A stretch of 11,564 bases of DNA from Hyphomicrobiales bacterium (lineage in GTDB: Bacteria > Pseudomonadota > Alphaproteobacteria > Rhizobiales > Beijerinckiaceae): positions 1 to 11,564 of the forward strand of contig JAATEW010000072.1 of NCBI GenBank assembly GCA_015655535.1. The letters are read 5' to 3'. The notes under the pieces were generated by a model. It saw only the letters and a program-made list of their open reading frames with translations. It was not told the DNA's origin and did no database searches. Below are positions 1 through 7,707 of this stretch, piece by piece. The translations under genes and the position numbers were made by a program. Numbering within the stretch: the stretch's first letter is position 1; each line of letters starts with the position of its first letter.

Positions 1-785
1 CGGCCGAAATGGCCCATGTCGGCGTAAAGCGCTTCGGCGCCGGTCACGGCCAGAAAGACGGAGCCCAATACCGCGAAACCCAAAAATCCATGGCTGAACA
101 AAAACTGCAGACCATGAATCGGATTGAAAGCATAGAGAATACGCGGCGCATCGCCGATATGGGCTATCCCCAAAATGCCGATGACCGCGAAGAAAACCAC
201 CATCACCGGGCCGAAGAAGGCCGCAACCCGCGCCGTGCCGTGGGTTTGCACCCAGAAAACCGAGACCAGAATCAAAACGGTGAGCGGTATGACATAGGGT
301 CCGGATTCCGGAGTCACGAGATCGAGACCTTCGATTGCCGACAGGACGGAAATGGCCGGCGTGATGATCGCATCGCCGGAAAACAGCGCGGCGCCCGCGA
401 CCCCTAGGAAAAACACCGGCGCGGCACGCCGTCCAAGCGCGCTTTGCGCCAAGGCCATCAGCGACAGGATACCACCTTCGCCTTTATTATCGGCGCGCAT
501 CAGGAAGAGCACATATTTCGCCGTGACGGTGAAAAACAGCGCCCAAAGCAGCAAGGACACCGTTCCGATGACGCCCTCGTCGGTGATCCCGGCATTTTTG
601 CTGTGGATCAACGATTCCCGCAGCGCGTAAAGCGGGCTTGTGCCGATGTCGCCATAGACCACGCCGATCGATCCGACCGCCAAAGCGGTAAATGTCGGTT
701 TTAACGGGGGAACGGCAGGGTGGGCGGCTGTGAGCCCGTCCGCGACCGGCGGCGGGATTTGATCTTGCGCGATCTGCGACGCCAT
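1..785 (-). CDS. kup: Kup-family potassium uptake transporter, 5' part (runs off left edge)
   Basis: Inner-membrane K+ uptake protein of the Kup/HAK/KUP family, thought to work as a K+/H+ symporter. Reading from ATG 785-783 gives an uninterrupted 261-codon fragment. After a roughly 30-residue Pro/Ala-rich cytosolic leader comes the first membrane segment with the family motif GDIGTSPLYA (residues 46-55). Further hallmarks are the loop with NKGEGGILSLMALA, the SGDAIITPAISVLSAIEGL stretch, several hydrophobic segments, and ALYADMGHFG at the window edge. Family members are usually about 620-640 residues, so about 60% is missing to the left. An AAGGA ribosome site lies 6-7 bases before the ATG. 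It is divergent from hrpB across a 242-base gap. The reading frame is intact with no sign of decay. Family assignment is secure; the gene's physiological share of K+ uptake cannot be judged here. Confidence 0.96.
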   Translation of the reverse strand, partial: MASQIAQDQIPPPVADGLTAAHPAVPPLKPTFTALAVGSIGVVYGDIGTSPLYALRESLIHSKNAGITDEGVIGTVSLLLWALFFTVTAKYVLFLMRADNKGEGGILSLMALAQSALGRRAAPVFFLGVAGAALFSGDAIITPAISVLSAIEGLDLVTPESGPYVIPLTVLILVSVFWVQTHGTARVAAFFGPVMVVFFAVIGILGIAHIGDAPRILYAFNPIHGLQFLFSHGFLGFAVLGSVFLAVTGAEALYADMGHFG

Positions 786-1027
786 CTTGTGTCCTTCAAG
801 GGACTCTTGCGGCCGCTGGAAGCAAGCCCGTGAAGCAGCCGCGCGGAGGCATATAGCGTTTTTATATACGTTAGAGAAGGGGTCTCCCCTATTGGACGCG
901 ATTGATCCCTATTGACCTTAATGCCGCATGCGACGGTAGCTTAACGGCAACATCTCAGGCCGCGCGGGCGAACGCCCCGCCTGCGAAATCCGTTGTCCGT
1001 ACGCATTCCTCCTGCCATGCAGAGCCC
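786..1027. other. Divergent intergenic region between kup and hrpB
   Basis: This 242-base gap should contain the promoters of both flanking genes. An AT-rich patch (about 851-872, TATAGCGTTTTTATATACG) stands out from the GC-rich surroundings and could supply a -10 region on either strand, but I see no convincing -35/-10 pair. A direct repeat at 887-914 is listed separately. From 902 the hrpB reading frame is open upstream of its likely start, but only a TTG could begin that extension and it has no family resemblance. Confidence 0.5.
887..914 (+). repeat. Direct repeat CCCTATTG x2, 20-base period
   Basis: CCCTATTG occurs at 887-894 and again at 907-914, exactly 20 bases apart, about two helical turns, so both copies face the same side of the DNA. 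They lie in the kup/hrpB divergent gap, 113 bases before the hrpB start. Paired in-phase copies are typical of tandem regulator sites, but two 8-base matches could be chance and no known box is recognised. Confidence 0.3.
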
Positions 1028-3508
1028 ATGACTCTTTTTGGTCCCGCGCTTCCGATCGACGACGTTTTGGACGAGATCGGCGCCTGCCTCACCGCGGAGC
1101 GAAACGCTGTGCTTGTCGCTCCGCCCGGCGCCGGCAAGACGACGCGGGTGCCCCTGCACCTCCTCGCTGCGTCCTGGATGGCCAAGCGCAAGCTCATCCT
1201 GCTCGAACCCAGGCGGCTCGCCGCGCGGGCCGCGGCCGAACGGATGGCCTCCATTCTGGGGGAGAAAGTCGGCGAGACCATCGGGCTGCGCATGCGGCTC
1301 GAAGCACGGGTTTCGGCCAAGACCCGCATCGAGGTGGTCACGGAGGGCGTTTTCGCCCGCATGATTTTGAATGATCCCGGCCTCGATGGAGTAGCTGGGG
1401 TTCTCTTCGACGAATTTCACGAAAGATCGCTCGACGCCGATCTCGGCCTTGCGCTGGCGATCGACGTGCAGTCGGGCCTGCGCGACGATCTGCGCATCCT
1501 TGTCATGTCGGCGACCTTGGATGCTGCCCGGGTCGCGACGCTGCTCGGCTCTTGTTCTATTATCGAAAGCCTCGGGCGAAGCTTTCCGGTCGAGACCATC
1601 TATCTCGGCCGCGACCCACGCGAAAAAATCGAGGATGCTGTCGCACGAGCGACCATCAAAGCCATGGGCGAAACGGGAGGCTCGGCGCTGGTCTTTTTGC
1701 CTGGGCAAAGCGAAATCCGCCGCACCGCCGCGCTACTCGAGCCAAGATATGCCGGGACCCCTGTCGAGATCGCGCCGCTCTATTCGGCCCTTGATAAAAA
1801 AGCGCAGGATCAAGCCATCGCACCCGCCACGAAGGGCCACCGCAAAGTGGTGCTCGCGACCTCGATCGCGGAGACTTCGCTTACGATCGAGGGCGTGCGC
1901 ATCGTCATCGACTCAGGGCTCGCCCGCGTGCCGCGTTATGAACCGGATACCGGCCTGACGCGGCTCGAAACGCAACGGGTCTCGCGCGCGGCGGCCGACC
2001 AGAGACGCGGCCGCGCCGGGCGCACGGAACCCGGCACCTGCTACCGGCTTTGGGAAGAGGCCGCGACGGGATCATTCGCTGCTTTTGCGACGCCGGAGAT
2101 TTTGGCCGCCGACATGTCGGGCCTGGTGCTCGATCTTGCCTCCTGGGGCGTGCGCAATCCGGCCGAGGATTTGCGCTGGCTCGATCCGCCGCCGCAACCG
2201 GCCTTGATCGAAGCCCGCGCGCTCTTGCAAGCGCTCGGCGCGCTCGAAGCCGACGGCACCCTCACGGACCATGGCAAGGCGATGAGCAGACTGGCTCTGC
2301 CGCCGCGCCTCGCGCATATGCTGATCAAGGAGGCGGAAGCCGGCGAAGGCGCATTGGCCGCCGAGATCGCCGCCATCCTCGTCGAACGCGGGCTTGGCGG
2401 CGATGCTGCGGATCTCACGATCCGGCTCACGGAGTTTCGGCGCGACCGCTCGCGCCGGGCGGAAGATGCACGGCGTCTCGCGCAGAATTTCGCACGGCAA
2501 GCGGGCGCGGAACGGCAAATCGCAGGCGACAATTTTCGCGCCGGAGCGTTGCTCGCATTGGCTTTCCCGGAACGCATCGCCAAGGCGCGTGGCAAGCCGG
2601 GCGAGTTTCTGCTCGCCAATGGCCGCGCCGCCGCTGTCGCGCCACACGATCCACTCGCACGCGAGACCTTTCTCGCCGTGGGCGAGATTGCGGGCAAGGC
2701 TGGCGGCGCGCGCATCCTGCTCGCCGCGCCTTTGAGCCTTGAAGATTTCGAAGCGGCGGCGGGATCGCGGCTTGAGGCAAAGGAAGAGCTTTCTTTCGAT
2801 CTGGCGCGCGCGGCGCTGGTGTCACGGCGGCAAAAGCGCGTCGGCGCCATCGTGCTTGCCGAACAAAATCTGCAAGTCGTGCCCAATGCGGATACCGCGT
2901 CGATTTTGGCCAATGGCATCGCGAGATTAGGCATCCAACGCCTGCCTTGGACGAAGGAGCAGATCCAATGGCGCGATCGTATTTCGTTTCTGCGCAAGCA
3001 CGAAAGCGAGGCGTGGCCGGACGTTTCGGATGAGGCGCTCGCCAAGGACAGCAAGACATGGCTCGCGCCCTATCTGACCGGCCAAACGAGTCTTGCAGAC
3101 ATCAAACCCGACGATCTGCATGCGGCACTTGAAGCGCTTCTGCCTTGGGACATGAAGAAACGGCTTGAGGCCGAAGCGCCCACGCATTTCGCGACGCCGG
3201 CCGGATCGCATATCGCGGTGGATTATGCAGCCGAACAAGGGCCTACGCTCTCCGTCCGCGTGCAGGAACTCTATGGGCTTTCGACGCATCCGGCTCTCGC
3301 GGGCGGCCGCGTGCCTTTGACGCTCGAGCTTTTATCGCCGGCGCATCGGCCGATCCAGATCACGCGCGATCTGCCGGGCTTTTGGCGCGGCTCCTGGGCG
3401 TCCGTAAAAACAGAAATGAAGGGACGCTATCCCAAACATCTGTGGCCCGACGATCCCGCCGCGGCGCAGGCAACGACACGCGCCAAGCCGCGAAACACTT
3501 CCTTTTGA
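1028..3508 (+). CDS. hrpB: ATP-dependent helicase HrpB (DEAH-box)
   Basis: Superfamily 2 DEAH/RHA-type helicase, a cytosolic ATP-driven RNA helicase whose exact substrate is unknown in most bacteria. From ATG 1028 it is 826 residues, the usual HrpB length (about 800-850). Visible motifs are: Walker A PPGAGKTT (residues 32-39), DEFH (128-131, the DEAH box), MSAT (160-163), motif V TSIAETSLTIEGV, and motif VI QRRGRAGR (325-332). The winged-helix and helical-bundle region follows. The C-terminus carries the HrpB-specific DLPGFWRGSW and MKGRYPKHLWPDDP blocks, which separate it from HrpA. The frame stays open back to a TTG at 902, adding 42 codons (MIPIDLNAACDG...). I reject this because the resemblance begins at MTLFGPALPIDDVL. 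The ribosome site at 1028 is weak (AGAG). It stands alone: kup is divergent and the flavodoxin gene follows after 76 bases. Confidence 0.95.
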   Translation: MTLFGPALPIDDVLDEIGACLTAERNAVLVAPPGAGKTTRVPLHLLAASWMAKRKLILLEPRRLAARAAAERMASILGEKVGETIGLRMRLEARVSAKTRIEVVTEGVFARMILNDPGLDGVAGVLFDEFHERSLDADLGLALAIDVQSGLRDDLRILVMSATLDAARVATLLGSCSIIESLGRSFPVETIYLGRDPREKIEDAVARATIKAMGETGGSALVFLPGQSEIRRTAALLEPRYAGTPVEIAPLYSALDKKAQDQAIAPATKGHRKVVLATSIAETSLTIEGVRIVIDSGLARVPRYEPDTGLTRLETQRVSRAAADQRRGRAGRTEPGTCYRLWEEAATGSFAAFATPEILAADMSGLVLDLASWGVRNPAEDLRWLDPPPQPALIEARALLQALGALEADGTLTDHGKAMSRLALPPRLAHMLIKEAEAGEGALAAEIAAILVERGLGGDAADLTIRLTEFRRDRSRRAEDARRLAQNFARQAGAERQIAGDNFRAGALLALAFPERIAKARGKPGEFLLANGRAAAVAPHDPLARETFLAVGEIAGKAGGARILLAAPLSLEDFEAAAGSRLEAKEELSFDLARAALVSRRQKRVGAIVLAEQNLQVVPNADTASILANGIARLGIQRLPWTKEQIQWRDRISFLRKHESEAWPDVSDEALAKDSKTWLAPYLTGQTSLADIKPDDLHAALEALLPWDMKKRLEAEAPTHFATPAGSHIAVDYAAEQGPTLSVRVQELYGLSTHPALAGGRVPLTLELLSPAHRPIQITRDLPGFWRGSWASVKTEMKGRYPKHLWPDDPAAAQATTRAKPRNTSF

Positions 3509-3584
3509 ACTCCGTGATGATCGTCGTCATGCGATAGACGCATAAAATCCTCACTATTTCGCAATATTCATGATGGAGGGAATG

Positions 3585-4154
3585 ATGAGTTTTGTTGCGA
3601 TCGTTTATTTCAGCGGCTATGGCCATACGGCCAAACAGGCGGATGCCGTCGCAGAAGGCGTGAAAGCGGCGGGCTCCGAACTCAGAGTCTATCGCATCAG
3701 CGACACCGGCGATCTGCCCGAAGGCACTTTGGAGGAACTCTCCGGCGCAAGCGCGATCATCTATGGAAGCCCGACCTATATGGGATCGGTCGCCTGGCAG
3801 TTTAAGAAATTCGCCGATGCCTCGTCGAAAGTCTGGGTTACGCAAGGCTGGAAAAACAAGCTCGCGGCGGGCTTCACCAATTCCGCCTCTGTGAGCGGCG
3901 ATAAATGCGCGACCATCGCTGCGCTCTGGACGCTCGCCATGCAGCATGGCCAGATCTGGATCGGCACAGGGCTCCTGCCCGCGAATTTGAAGGCAAGCGG
4001 TCCGGCCGACGTGAACTGGTCTTCGGGCTTCGGCGGCGCGCATGCCATTTCGCCCGCGGATGCAACCGTCGATGAGGCGCCGCGCTCCGGCGATTTGGAA
4101 ACGGCGCGACTGCTCGGCCTGCGCGTCGCGGAATTCGCGAAGAAGCTCGGCTAG
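3585..4154 (+). CDS. WrbA-like flavodoxin / NAD(P)H:quinone oxidoreductase family protein
   Basis: A 189-residue flavodoxin-fold protein expected to bind FMN non-covalently in the cytosol and carry out two-electron reduction, probably of quinones, as WrbA does. The N-terminal phosphate-binding loop is SGYGHT (residues 10-15) after strand VAIVYF. The second flavin loop is GSPTYMGSV (61-69), and the aromatic/Gly-rich NWSSGFGGAHAIS segment near residues 145-157 corresponds to the WrbA C-terminal flavin region. It is near WrbA length (about 198) but diverged, so no symbol is given. Five further in-frame residues (MMEGM) lie before the chosen start, with ATGs at 3570, 3573 and 3582. GGAGGG at 3575-3580 is the ribosome site and favours ATG 3585. 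It is probably monocistronic: 76 bases follow hrpB, and the next gene converges. Confidence 0.88.
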   Translation: MSFVAIVYFSGYGHTAKQADAVAEGVKAAGSELRVYRISDTGDLPEGTLEELSGASAIIYGSPTYMGSVAWQFKKFADASSKVWVTQGWKNKLAAGFTNSASVSGDKCATIAALWTLAMQHGQIWIGTGLLPANLKASGPADVNWSSGFGGAHAISPADATVDEAPRSGDLETARLLGLRVAEFAKKLG

Positions 4155-4175
4155 CAATTATAAAGGCCAGCCGCC

Positions 4176-4336
4176 CCACCCTTCGAGACGGCCCCTGGCG
4201 GGGCCTCCTCAGGGTGTGGGCTACGAGGCGTTTGAATCTCTCAAAAGCCCTCATGCTGAGGAGCATGCCATAGGGCGTTGCGAAGCGACATCCGTCGCAA
4301 GCAACGGGCTATGGAATGCATCTCGAAGCGCGAGGG
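4176..4336. repeat. REP-like composite inverted repeat between convergent genes
   Basis: The left arm (4176-4221) forms its own hairpin: CACCCT (4177-4182) pairs with AGGGTG (4211-4216), and GGCCCC (4190-4195) pairs with GGGGCC (4200-4205) around loop TGGC. The right half (4245-4336) is a diverged inverted copy: CCTCATGCTGAGGAGC (4249-4264) mirrors the GCTCCTCAG-type segment, and TCTCGAAG (4321-4328) mirrors CTTCGAGA (4181-4188). A third stem sits in the middle, CCATAGGGCGTTGC (4268-4281) against GCAACGGGCTATGG (4301-4314). The element fills most of the gap between the stops of the flavodoxin and TfoX-domain genes. Similar 'CCTTCGAGAC...CCTCAGG' interspersed repeats are common between genes in Hyphomicrobiales (recollection, not a search). 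No T-tract follows, so it is not a standard terminator, though it may shield mRNA 3' ends. Confidence 0.6.
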
Positions 4337-4400
4337 CGTCAGGCGCTCATCCGTCACATATCTACTTCGCGGCCGCGCGCATCGCTGGCGATCTATCGCA

Positions 4401-4718
4401 TCAGCGAGAACGCAATGCCGCCTCATAGGCGAGCCGCACCCATCGCGCCATGATGTCGGGGTCGTCGAACGCATCTTCCGGGATAGACCAATAAGGCATG
4501 TTGATCGGCTTGCCCTTCTTGCCTTCGTAGAACCAGCGCCGCGCACCGGCGGCTTCGAATTCCGGCGCGCTGACCGCATCCGCCTTGAGCAGCATTTCGC
4601 CGCGCACTTCGACGGCAATAATGATGCCCTGGTGATAGACGCCCTTGCCGCCGAACATGCGCTTGATCGTCACCGGCCCGAGCGCGGAAAATATTTCCTC
4701 GATCTCGATCGTCTCCAT
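4401..4718 (-). CDS. TfoX/Sxy family protein, stand-alone N-terminal domain
   Basis: A 105-residue protein matching the TfoX N-terminal domain: an N-terminal helix, then IKRMFGGKGVYHQG (about residues 18-31), a beta strand (IIIAVEV), MLLKAD (about 42-47), and the aromatic PYWSIPEDAFDD before a C-terminal helix. Full gammaproteobacterial TfoX/Sxy proteins (about 200 residues) add a second domain and act in competence and CRP-dependent regulation. Single-domain versions are widespread and largely uncharacterised, so a role in competence should not be assumed. It begins 11 bases after the dcp stop on the same strand and has only a weak ribosome site, so co-transcription and perhaps translational coupling with dcp is likely. 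The REP-like element lies just beyond its 3' end. Confidence 0.87.
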   Translation of the reverse strand: METIEIEEIFSALGPVTIKRMFGGKGVYHQGIIIAVEVRGEMLLKADAVSAPEFEAAGARRWFYEGKKGKPINMPYWSIPEDAFDDPDIMARWVRLAYEAALRSR

Positions 4719-4729
4719 GAGGCCAGGGC

Positions 4730-6796
4730 CTATGCGCCTGACGACGCCAGCAATCCGCGCTTGCGCAGTAACGGCTCGGGTGCCGGCGCACGGCCGCGGA
4801 AAGCCTCATAGGCTTCGTCCGGCGCGCGGCTATAGCCCGCCGCATAGACGAAATCATGCAGCTTCTTCGCCGTTTCCGAATCGAAAATGTCGCCCTTTTC
4901 CTCAAAGGCATCGAAGCCGTCGGCATCGAGAATTTCCGACCACATATAGCTGTAGTAACCGGCCGAATATCCATCGCCCGAGAAGATATGCTGGAAGTGC
5001 GGCATGCGATGGCGCATCACGATGCCCTTCGGCATGCCGAGCCGCGCCAGTTCCTCGGCCTCGAAAGCCGAGATGTCGATATCCGTCGTCTCCGCTGCGA
5101 GATGCAGATCGAGATCGACAAGCGCCGAAGCGGTGAATTCGACTGTCGCAAAGCCCTGGTTGAACAGTCGCGTCGACAAGAGCCGTTCCAGCAAAGGCTC
5201 GGGCATGGGCTCGCCGGTCTTATGATGCACGGCGAATTGGCGCAGGATCTCCGGACGATCCAGCCAATGTTCGTAAAGTTGCGACGGAAATTCCACGAAG
5301 TCCCGTGCGACATTGGTGCCCGAGATCATCGGATAGGTGACATCCGACAACATGCCGTGCAGGCCATGGCCAAATTCGTGGAACAAGGTCCGCGCATCGT
5401 CGAAAGAGAGAAGACAGGCTTCGCCCGGCGCAGGCGGCGCGAAATTCAAGCAATTGACGACGATCGGCAGGCTGCCGCCATCGATCTTATATTGCTCGCG
5501 GAAATTGCTCATCCAGGCGCCGCTGCGTTTCGAACTCCGCGCGTAATAATCGCCGATGAAGAGCGCGATGTCCTTGCCGCCGCGTTGCACCGTCCATGCA
5601 CGCGCATCCTTGTTGTAAAGCGGAATATCGTGGCGCTCGACGAAGTCGAGACCGAAGAGGCGCTTCGCCGTGTAGAATACGGCCTCGATCATTTTATCGA
5701 GCTGCATATAGGGCTTGAGCTCGCTCTCATCGAGATCGAACTCGGCCTTGCGGCGGCGTTCGGAATAATAGCGCCAATCCCATGGCGCTATTTCGAAATT
5801 GCCGCCTTCCTCCGCGACCATTTTCTGCAAGGCGGCTTCCTCAGTGAGCGCTTGCAGACGCGCAGGCTCCCAAACCTTATGCAAAAGATCGAGTGCGGCT
5901 TGCGGCGTCTTCGCCATCGTGTCCGACAATTGAAAATCGGCATAGGTCTCAAAGCCCATGAGACGGGCGCGCTCGGCGCGCAAGCGCACGGTCTCCGCCG
6001 CGATCGCACGATTATCGGTCGCGCCGCCGCTTTCGCCGCGCGCGGCCCAGGCGCGAAACGCCTTTTCACGCAGATCGCGGCGCGCCGAGAATTGCAAGAA
6101 AGGTTCGACACTCGAGCGCGACAGAGTGATCACATATTTGCCGGGCAGGTCGCGCTCGGCCGCCGCGGCGGCGGCTGCCGCGACAAGCGATTCGGGCAGG
6201 CCGTTCAGATCGGCCTCGCTTTCGAGCACGAGCGTGAAGGATTTCTCGTCGGCTAGAACATTCTGGCTGAATTGCGTGCCGAGCGCGGCGAGCCTTTCGC
6301 CGATTTCCGCGAGCCGTGCCCGCGCCTCTTCCGGCAAGCCCGCGCCCGCCCGCTTGAACGTCACGAAATAGCGTTCGAGCACGCGCTTTTGTTCGTCGGA
6401 CAGGTCAAGCGCATCTCGCTGCGCGTGAAGTGCCTCGACCTTGCGAAAGAGCTTTTCGTTTTGATAGATCGCGCTGCGGTGACGCGACAGCAAAGGCGCG
6501 ATGTCGCGCTCGATCGCATCCAGCGTATCATCTGTATCCGTATTGTTGAGATTGAAGAAGACCAGCGATACGCGCTCGAGCGCACGGCCGCTGCGCTCCA
6601 AAGCCTCGATGGTATTCGCGAATGTCAGCTGCTCGGGCGAATCGGCGATTGTCCCGATCTCGGCGCTTTGTTCGGCGAGCGCCGCATCGAAGGCCGGGCG
6701 GAATTGCTCCGCCTTCACGAGATCGAAGGGCGGCGCACCGAAGGGCCCCGTCCATGGGGCGAGAAGAGGATTTTGCTCCTGGATGGCTTGCGTCAT
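4730..6796 (-). CDS. dcp: M3-family peptidyl-dipeptidase Dcp
   Basis: Zinc metallopeptidase of the thimet oligopeptidase family that removes dipeptides from the C-terminus of short peptides, probably cytosolic here as no signal peptide is seen. From ATG 6796 it is 688 residues, the family norm (about 680). The zinc site is complete: HEFGH at 473-477 with E502 in DFVEFPSQ, 29 residues after the first His. Other Dcp hallmarks are FRPAFD near the N-terminus, APWDWRYYSE, KFDLDE-type KAEFDLDESELKPYMQL, FVERHDIPLY, SGAWMSNF, and HIFSGDGYSAGYYSYMW. It resembles E. coli Dcp more than oligopeptidase A. The frame extends upstream to 7135, but that part overlaps the opposite gene and lacks resemblance. 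ATG 6832 (MTHEVIHPDHHV...) is the alternative start; a possible CTATAT -10 at 6833-6838 would place transcription start after it, favouring 6796. Confidence 0.94.
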   Translation of the reverse strand: MTQAIQEQNPLLAPWTGPFGAPPFDLVKAEQFRPAFDAALAEQSAEIGTIADSPEQLTFANTIEALERSGRALERVSLVFFNLNNTDTDDTLDAIERDIAPLLSRHRSAIYQNEKLFRKVEALHAQRDALDLSDEQKRVLERYFVTFKRAGAGLPEEARARLAEIGERLAALGTQFSQNVLADEKSFTLVLESEADLNGLPESLVAAAAAAAAERDLPGKYVITLSRSSVEPFLQFSARRDLREKAFRAWAARGESGGATDNRAIAAETVRLRAERARLMGFETYADFQLSDTMAKTPQAALDLLHKVWEPARLQALTEEAALQKMVAEEGGNFEIAPWDWRYYSERRRKAEFDLDESELKPYMQLDKMIEAVFYTAKRLFGLDFVERHDIPLYNKDARAWTVQRGGKDIALFIGDYYARSSKRSGAWMSNFREQYKIDGGSLPIVVNCLNFAPPAPGEACLLSFDDARTLFHEFGHGLHGMLSDVTYPMISGTNVARDFVEFPSQLYEHWLDRPEILRQFAVHHKTGEPMPEPLLERLLSTRLFNQGFATVEFTASALVDLDLHLAAETTDIDISAFEAEELARLGMPKGIVMRHRMPHFQHIFSGDGYSAGYYSYMWSEILDADGFDAFEEKGDIFDSETAKKLHDFVYAAGYSRAPDEAYEAFRGRAPAPEPLLRKRGLLASSGA

Positions 6797-6832
6797 GACA
6801 TGATGATCCGGGTGAATGACTTCGTGTGTCAT

Positions 6833-6861
6833 ATATAGTATCGGCCCAGCAAATGACCGAA
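6833..6861 (-). promoter_or_regulatory. Possible dcp promoter
   Basis: On the minus strand TTCGGT (6861-6856) and CTATAT (6838-6833) are separated by 17 bases and lie 37 bases before the preferred dcp ATG. The match to a sigma-70-type consensus is modest. The same AT-rich patch reads TATAGT on the plus strand (6834-6839) and could serve the divergent DUF3574 gene. Confidence 0.28.
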
Positions 6862-6896
6862 GAATCTCTTTGCCCACCTTCACCCACAGAGGCTTC

Positions 6897-7331
6897 ATGA
6901 ACCTCCGTTTCCTGACCATATTGCCGCTTATATCGGCACTGCTTGTATGTGCGGCGCCGGCGCAAGCGGACGACGCAGGTGCAAGCGCCACGCAGGGCTG
7001 CGCGCTTCCGGCCAAGCGCATGGAGCGGCTCGAATTGATCTTCGGCCTCGTCACCAAAAATCGCCGCGTCTCGCCCCGCGCCTGGGCGGCTTTCATGGAT
7101 CGGGAAGTAACGCCGCGCTTCCCCGATGGGCTCACTATTTTCGACGGTTCCGGCCAGTGGCGGAATCAGCGCGGCGCGATCAATAAGGAGCCGTCGCGGC
7201 TCATGCTCATCTGGTACGTCCGCGACGCGACCTCGGAGGCCAGGATCGAGGCGATCCGTGCCGCCTATAAACACCGCTTTCATCAGGAATCGGTGCTGCG
7301 CGCGGATGAAATCTCCTGCGTTTCCTTTTAA
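6897..7331 (+). CDS. Secreted DUF3574 domain-containing protein
   Basis: A 144-residue protein with a probable Sec signal peptide: MNLRF, a hydrophobic core to about residue 20, and APAQA before a likely cleavage after residue 24. The mature part matches the DUF3574 pattern: LELIFGL (45-51), W..FMDREVTPRFPDGLTIFDGSGQW (63-88), KEPSRLMLIWYV (97-108) and a helix ending in RFHQESVLR. Its function is unknown. Two cysteines, C35 and C141, flank the mature domain and could form a periplasmic disulfide (inference). The LLVC segment is a poor lipobox because V precedes Cys. AGAGG at 6888-6892 supports ATG 6897. The frame extends upstream to 6816, but that part overlaps the dcp start. The PHA-system gene follows 51 bases later on the same strand, perhaps co-transcribed. 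Confidence 0.85.
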   Translation: MNLRFLTILPLISALLVCAAPAQADDAGASATQGCALPAKRMERLELIFGLVTKNRRVSPRAWAAFMDREVTPRFPDGLTIFDGSGQWRNQRGAINKEPSRLMLIWYVRDATSEARIEAIRAAYKHRFHQESVLRADEISCVSF

Positions 7332-7382
7332 GATGCCATGGCGTAAACGCGCCGATGCCCTACATAGATGGTGGAGAGACTG

Positions 7383-7703
7383 ATGCCCAAAACCATCTCG
7401 ATCACTTTGCCGCATGATCTCGGCACCGCCGAGGCCAAGCGCCGCGTGCAGGATCAGATCGAACGCATGCGCAAGGAATATGTCGACAAGATCGGCCAAT
7501 CGCAGGTGAATTGGACCGGCGATCAGGCCAAGGTCGATGTCTCGGCTCTCGGCCAGGCGGCGAGCGCGACCATCGACGTTCTGCCCGACACGTTGCGTAT
7601 CGAGGTCGAGCTGCCATGGATTTTGGCGGCGCTTACCTCCAAGGTCCAAAGCTTTTTGACGTCGAATGCCTCGGACGCTCTGCGTCTGACTCACACGAAA
7701 TAA
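7383..7703 (+). CDS. Polyhydroxyalkanoic acid system family protein
   Basis: A 106-residue soluble protein matching the polyhydroxyalkanoic acid system (PHA granule-region) family: MPKTISITLPHDLGTAEAKRRV at the start, a basic helix (RRVQDQIERMRKEY), WTGDQAKVDVSALGQAASATIDVLPDTLRIEVELPW in the middle and a C-terminal helix. Members are found in PHA-producing bacteria and are presumed granule-associated or regulatory, but the biochemical role is undefined. No PHA synthase or depolymerase gene lies in this window, so the link to polymer storage rests on the family alone. GGAGAG at 7373-7378 lies four bases before ATG 7383, favouring it over the in-frame ATG at 7368. Its stop is four bases from that of the opposing zinc-ribbon gene, with no room for a terminator between. 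Confidence 0.83.
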   Translation: MPKTISITLPHDLGTAEAKRRVQDQIERMRKEYVDKIGQSQVNWTGDQAKVDVSALGQAASATIDVLPDTLRIEVELPWILAALTSKVQSFLTSNASDALRLTHTK

Positions 7704-7707
7704 AGCT

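Noticed and set aside
902..1027. 42-codon upstream extension of hrpB
   Set aside because: It could start only at a TTG, shows no HrpB resemblance, and ATG 1028 gives the normal family length. A TTG start cannot be excluded without proteomics.
4177..4216. Left REP arm as a bidirectional intrinsic terminator
   Set aside because: The stem is strong but no T-tract follows on either strand, and the sequence matches the wider inverted-repeat element better.
4856..6256. 466-codon open frame on the plus strand opposite dcp
   Set aside because: It lies entirely within dcp, which has full family motifs; the translation is Arg/Ile/Gln-rich, resembles nothing known, and is the expected antisense shadow in GC-rich coding DNA.
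6833..7135. 101-codon upstream extension of dcp
   Set aside because: It overlaps the DUF3574 gene on the other strand, lacks M3-family resemblance and would make the enzyme far longer than its relatives.
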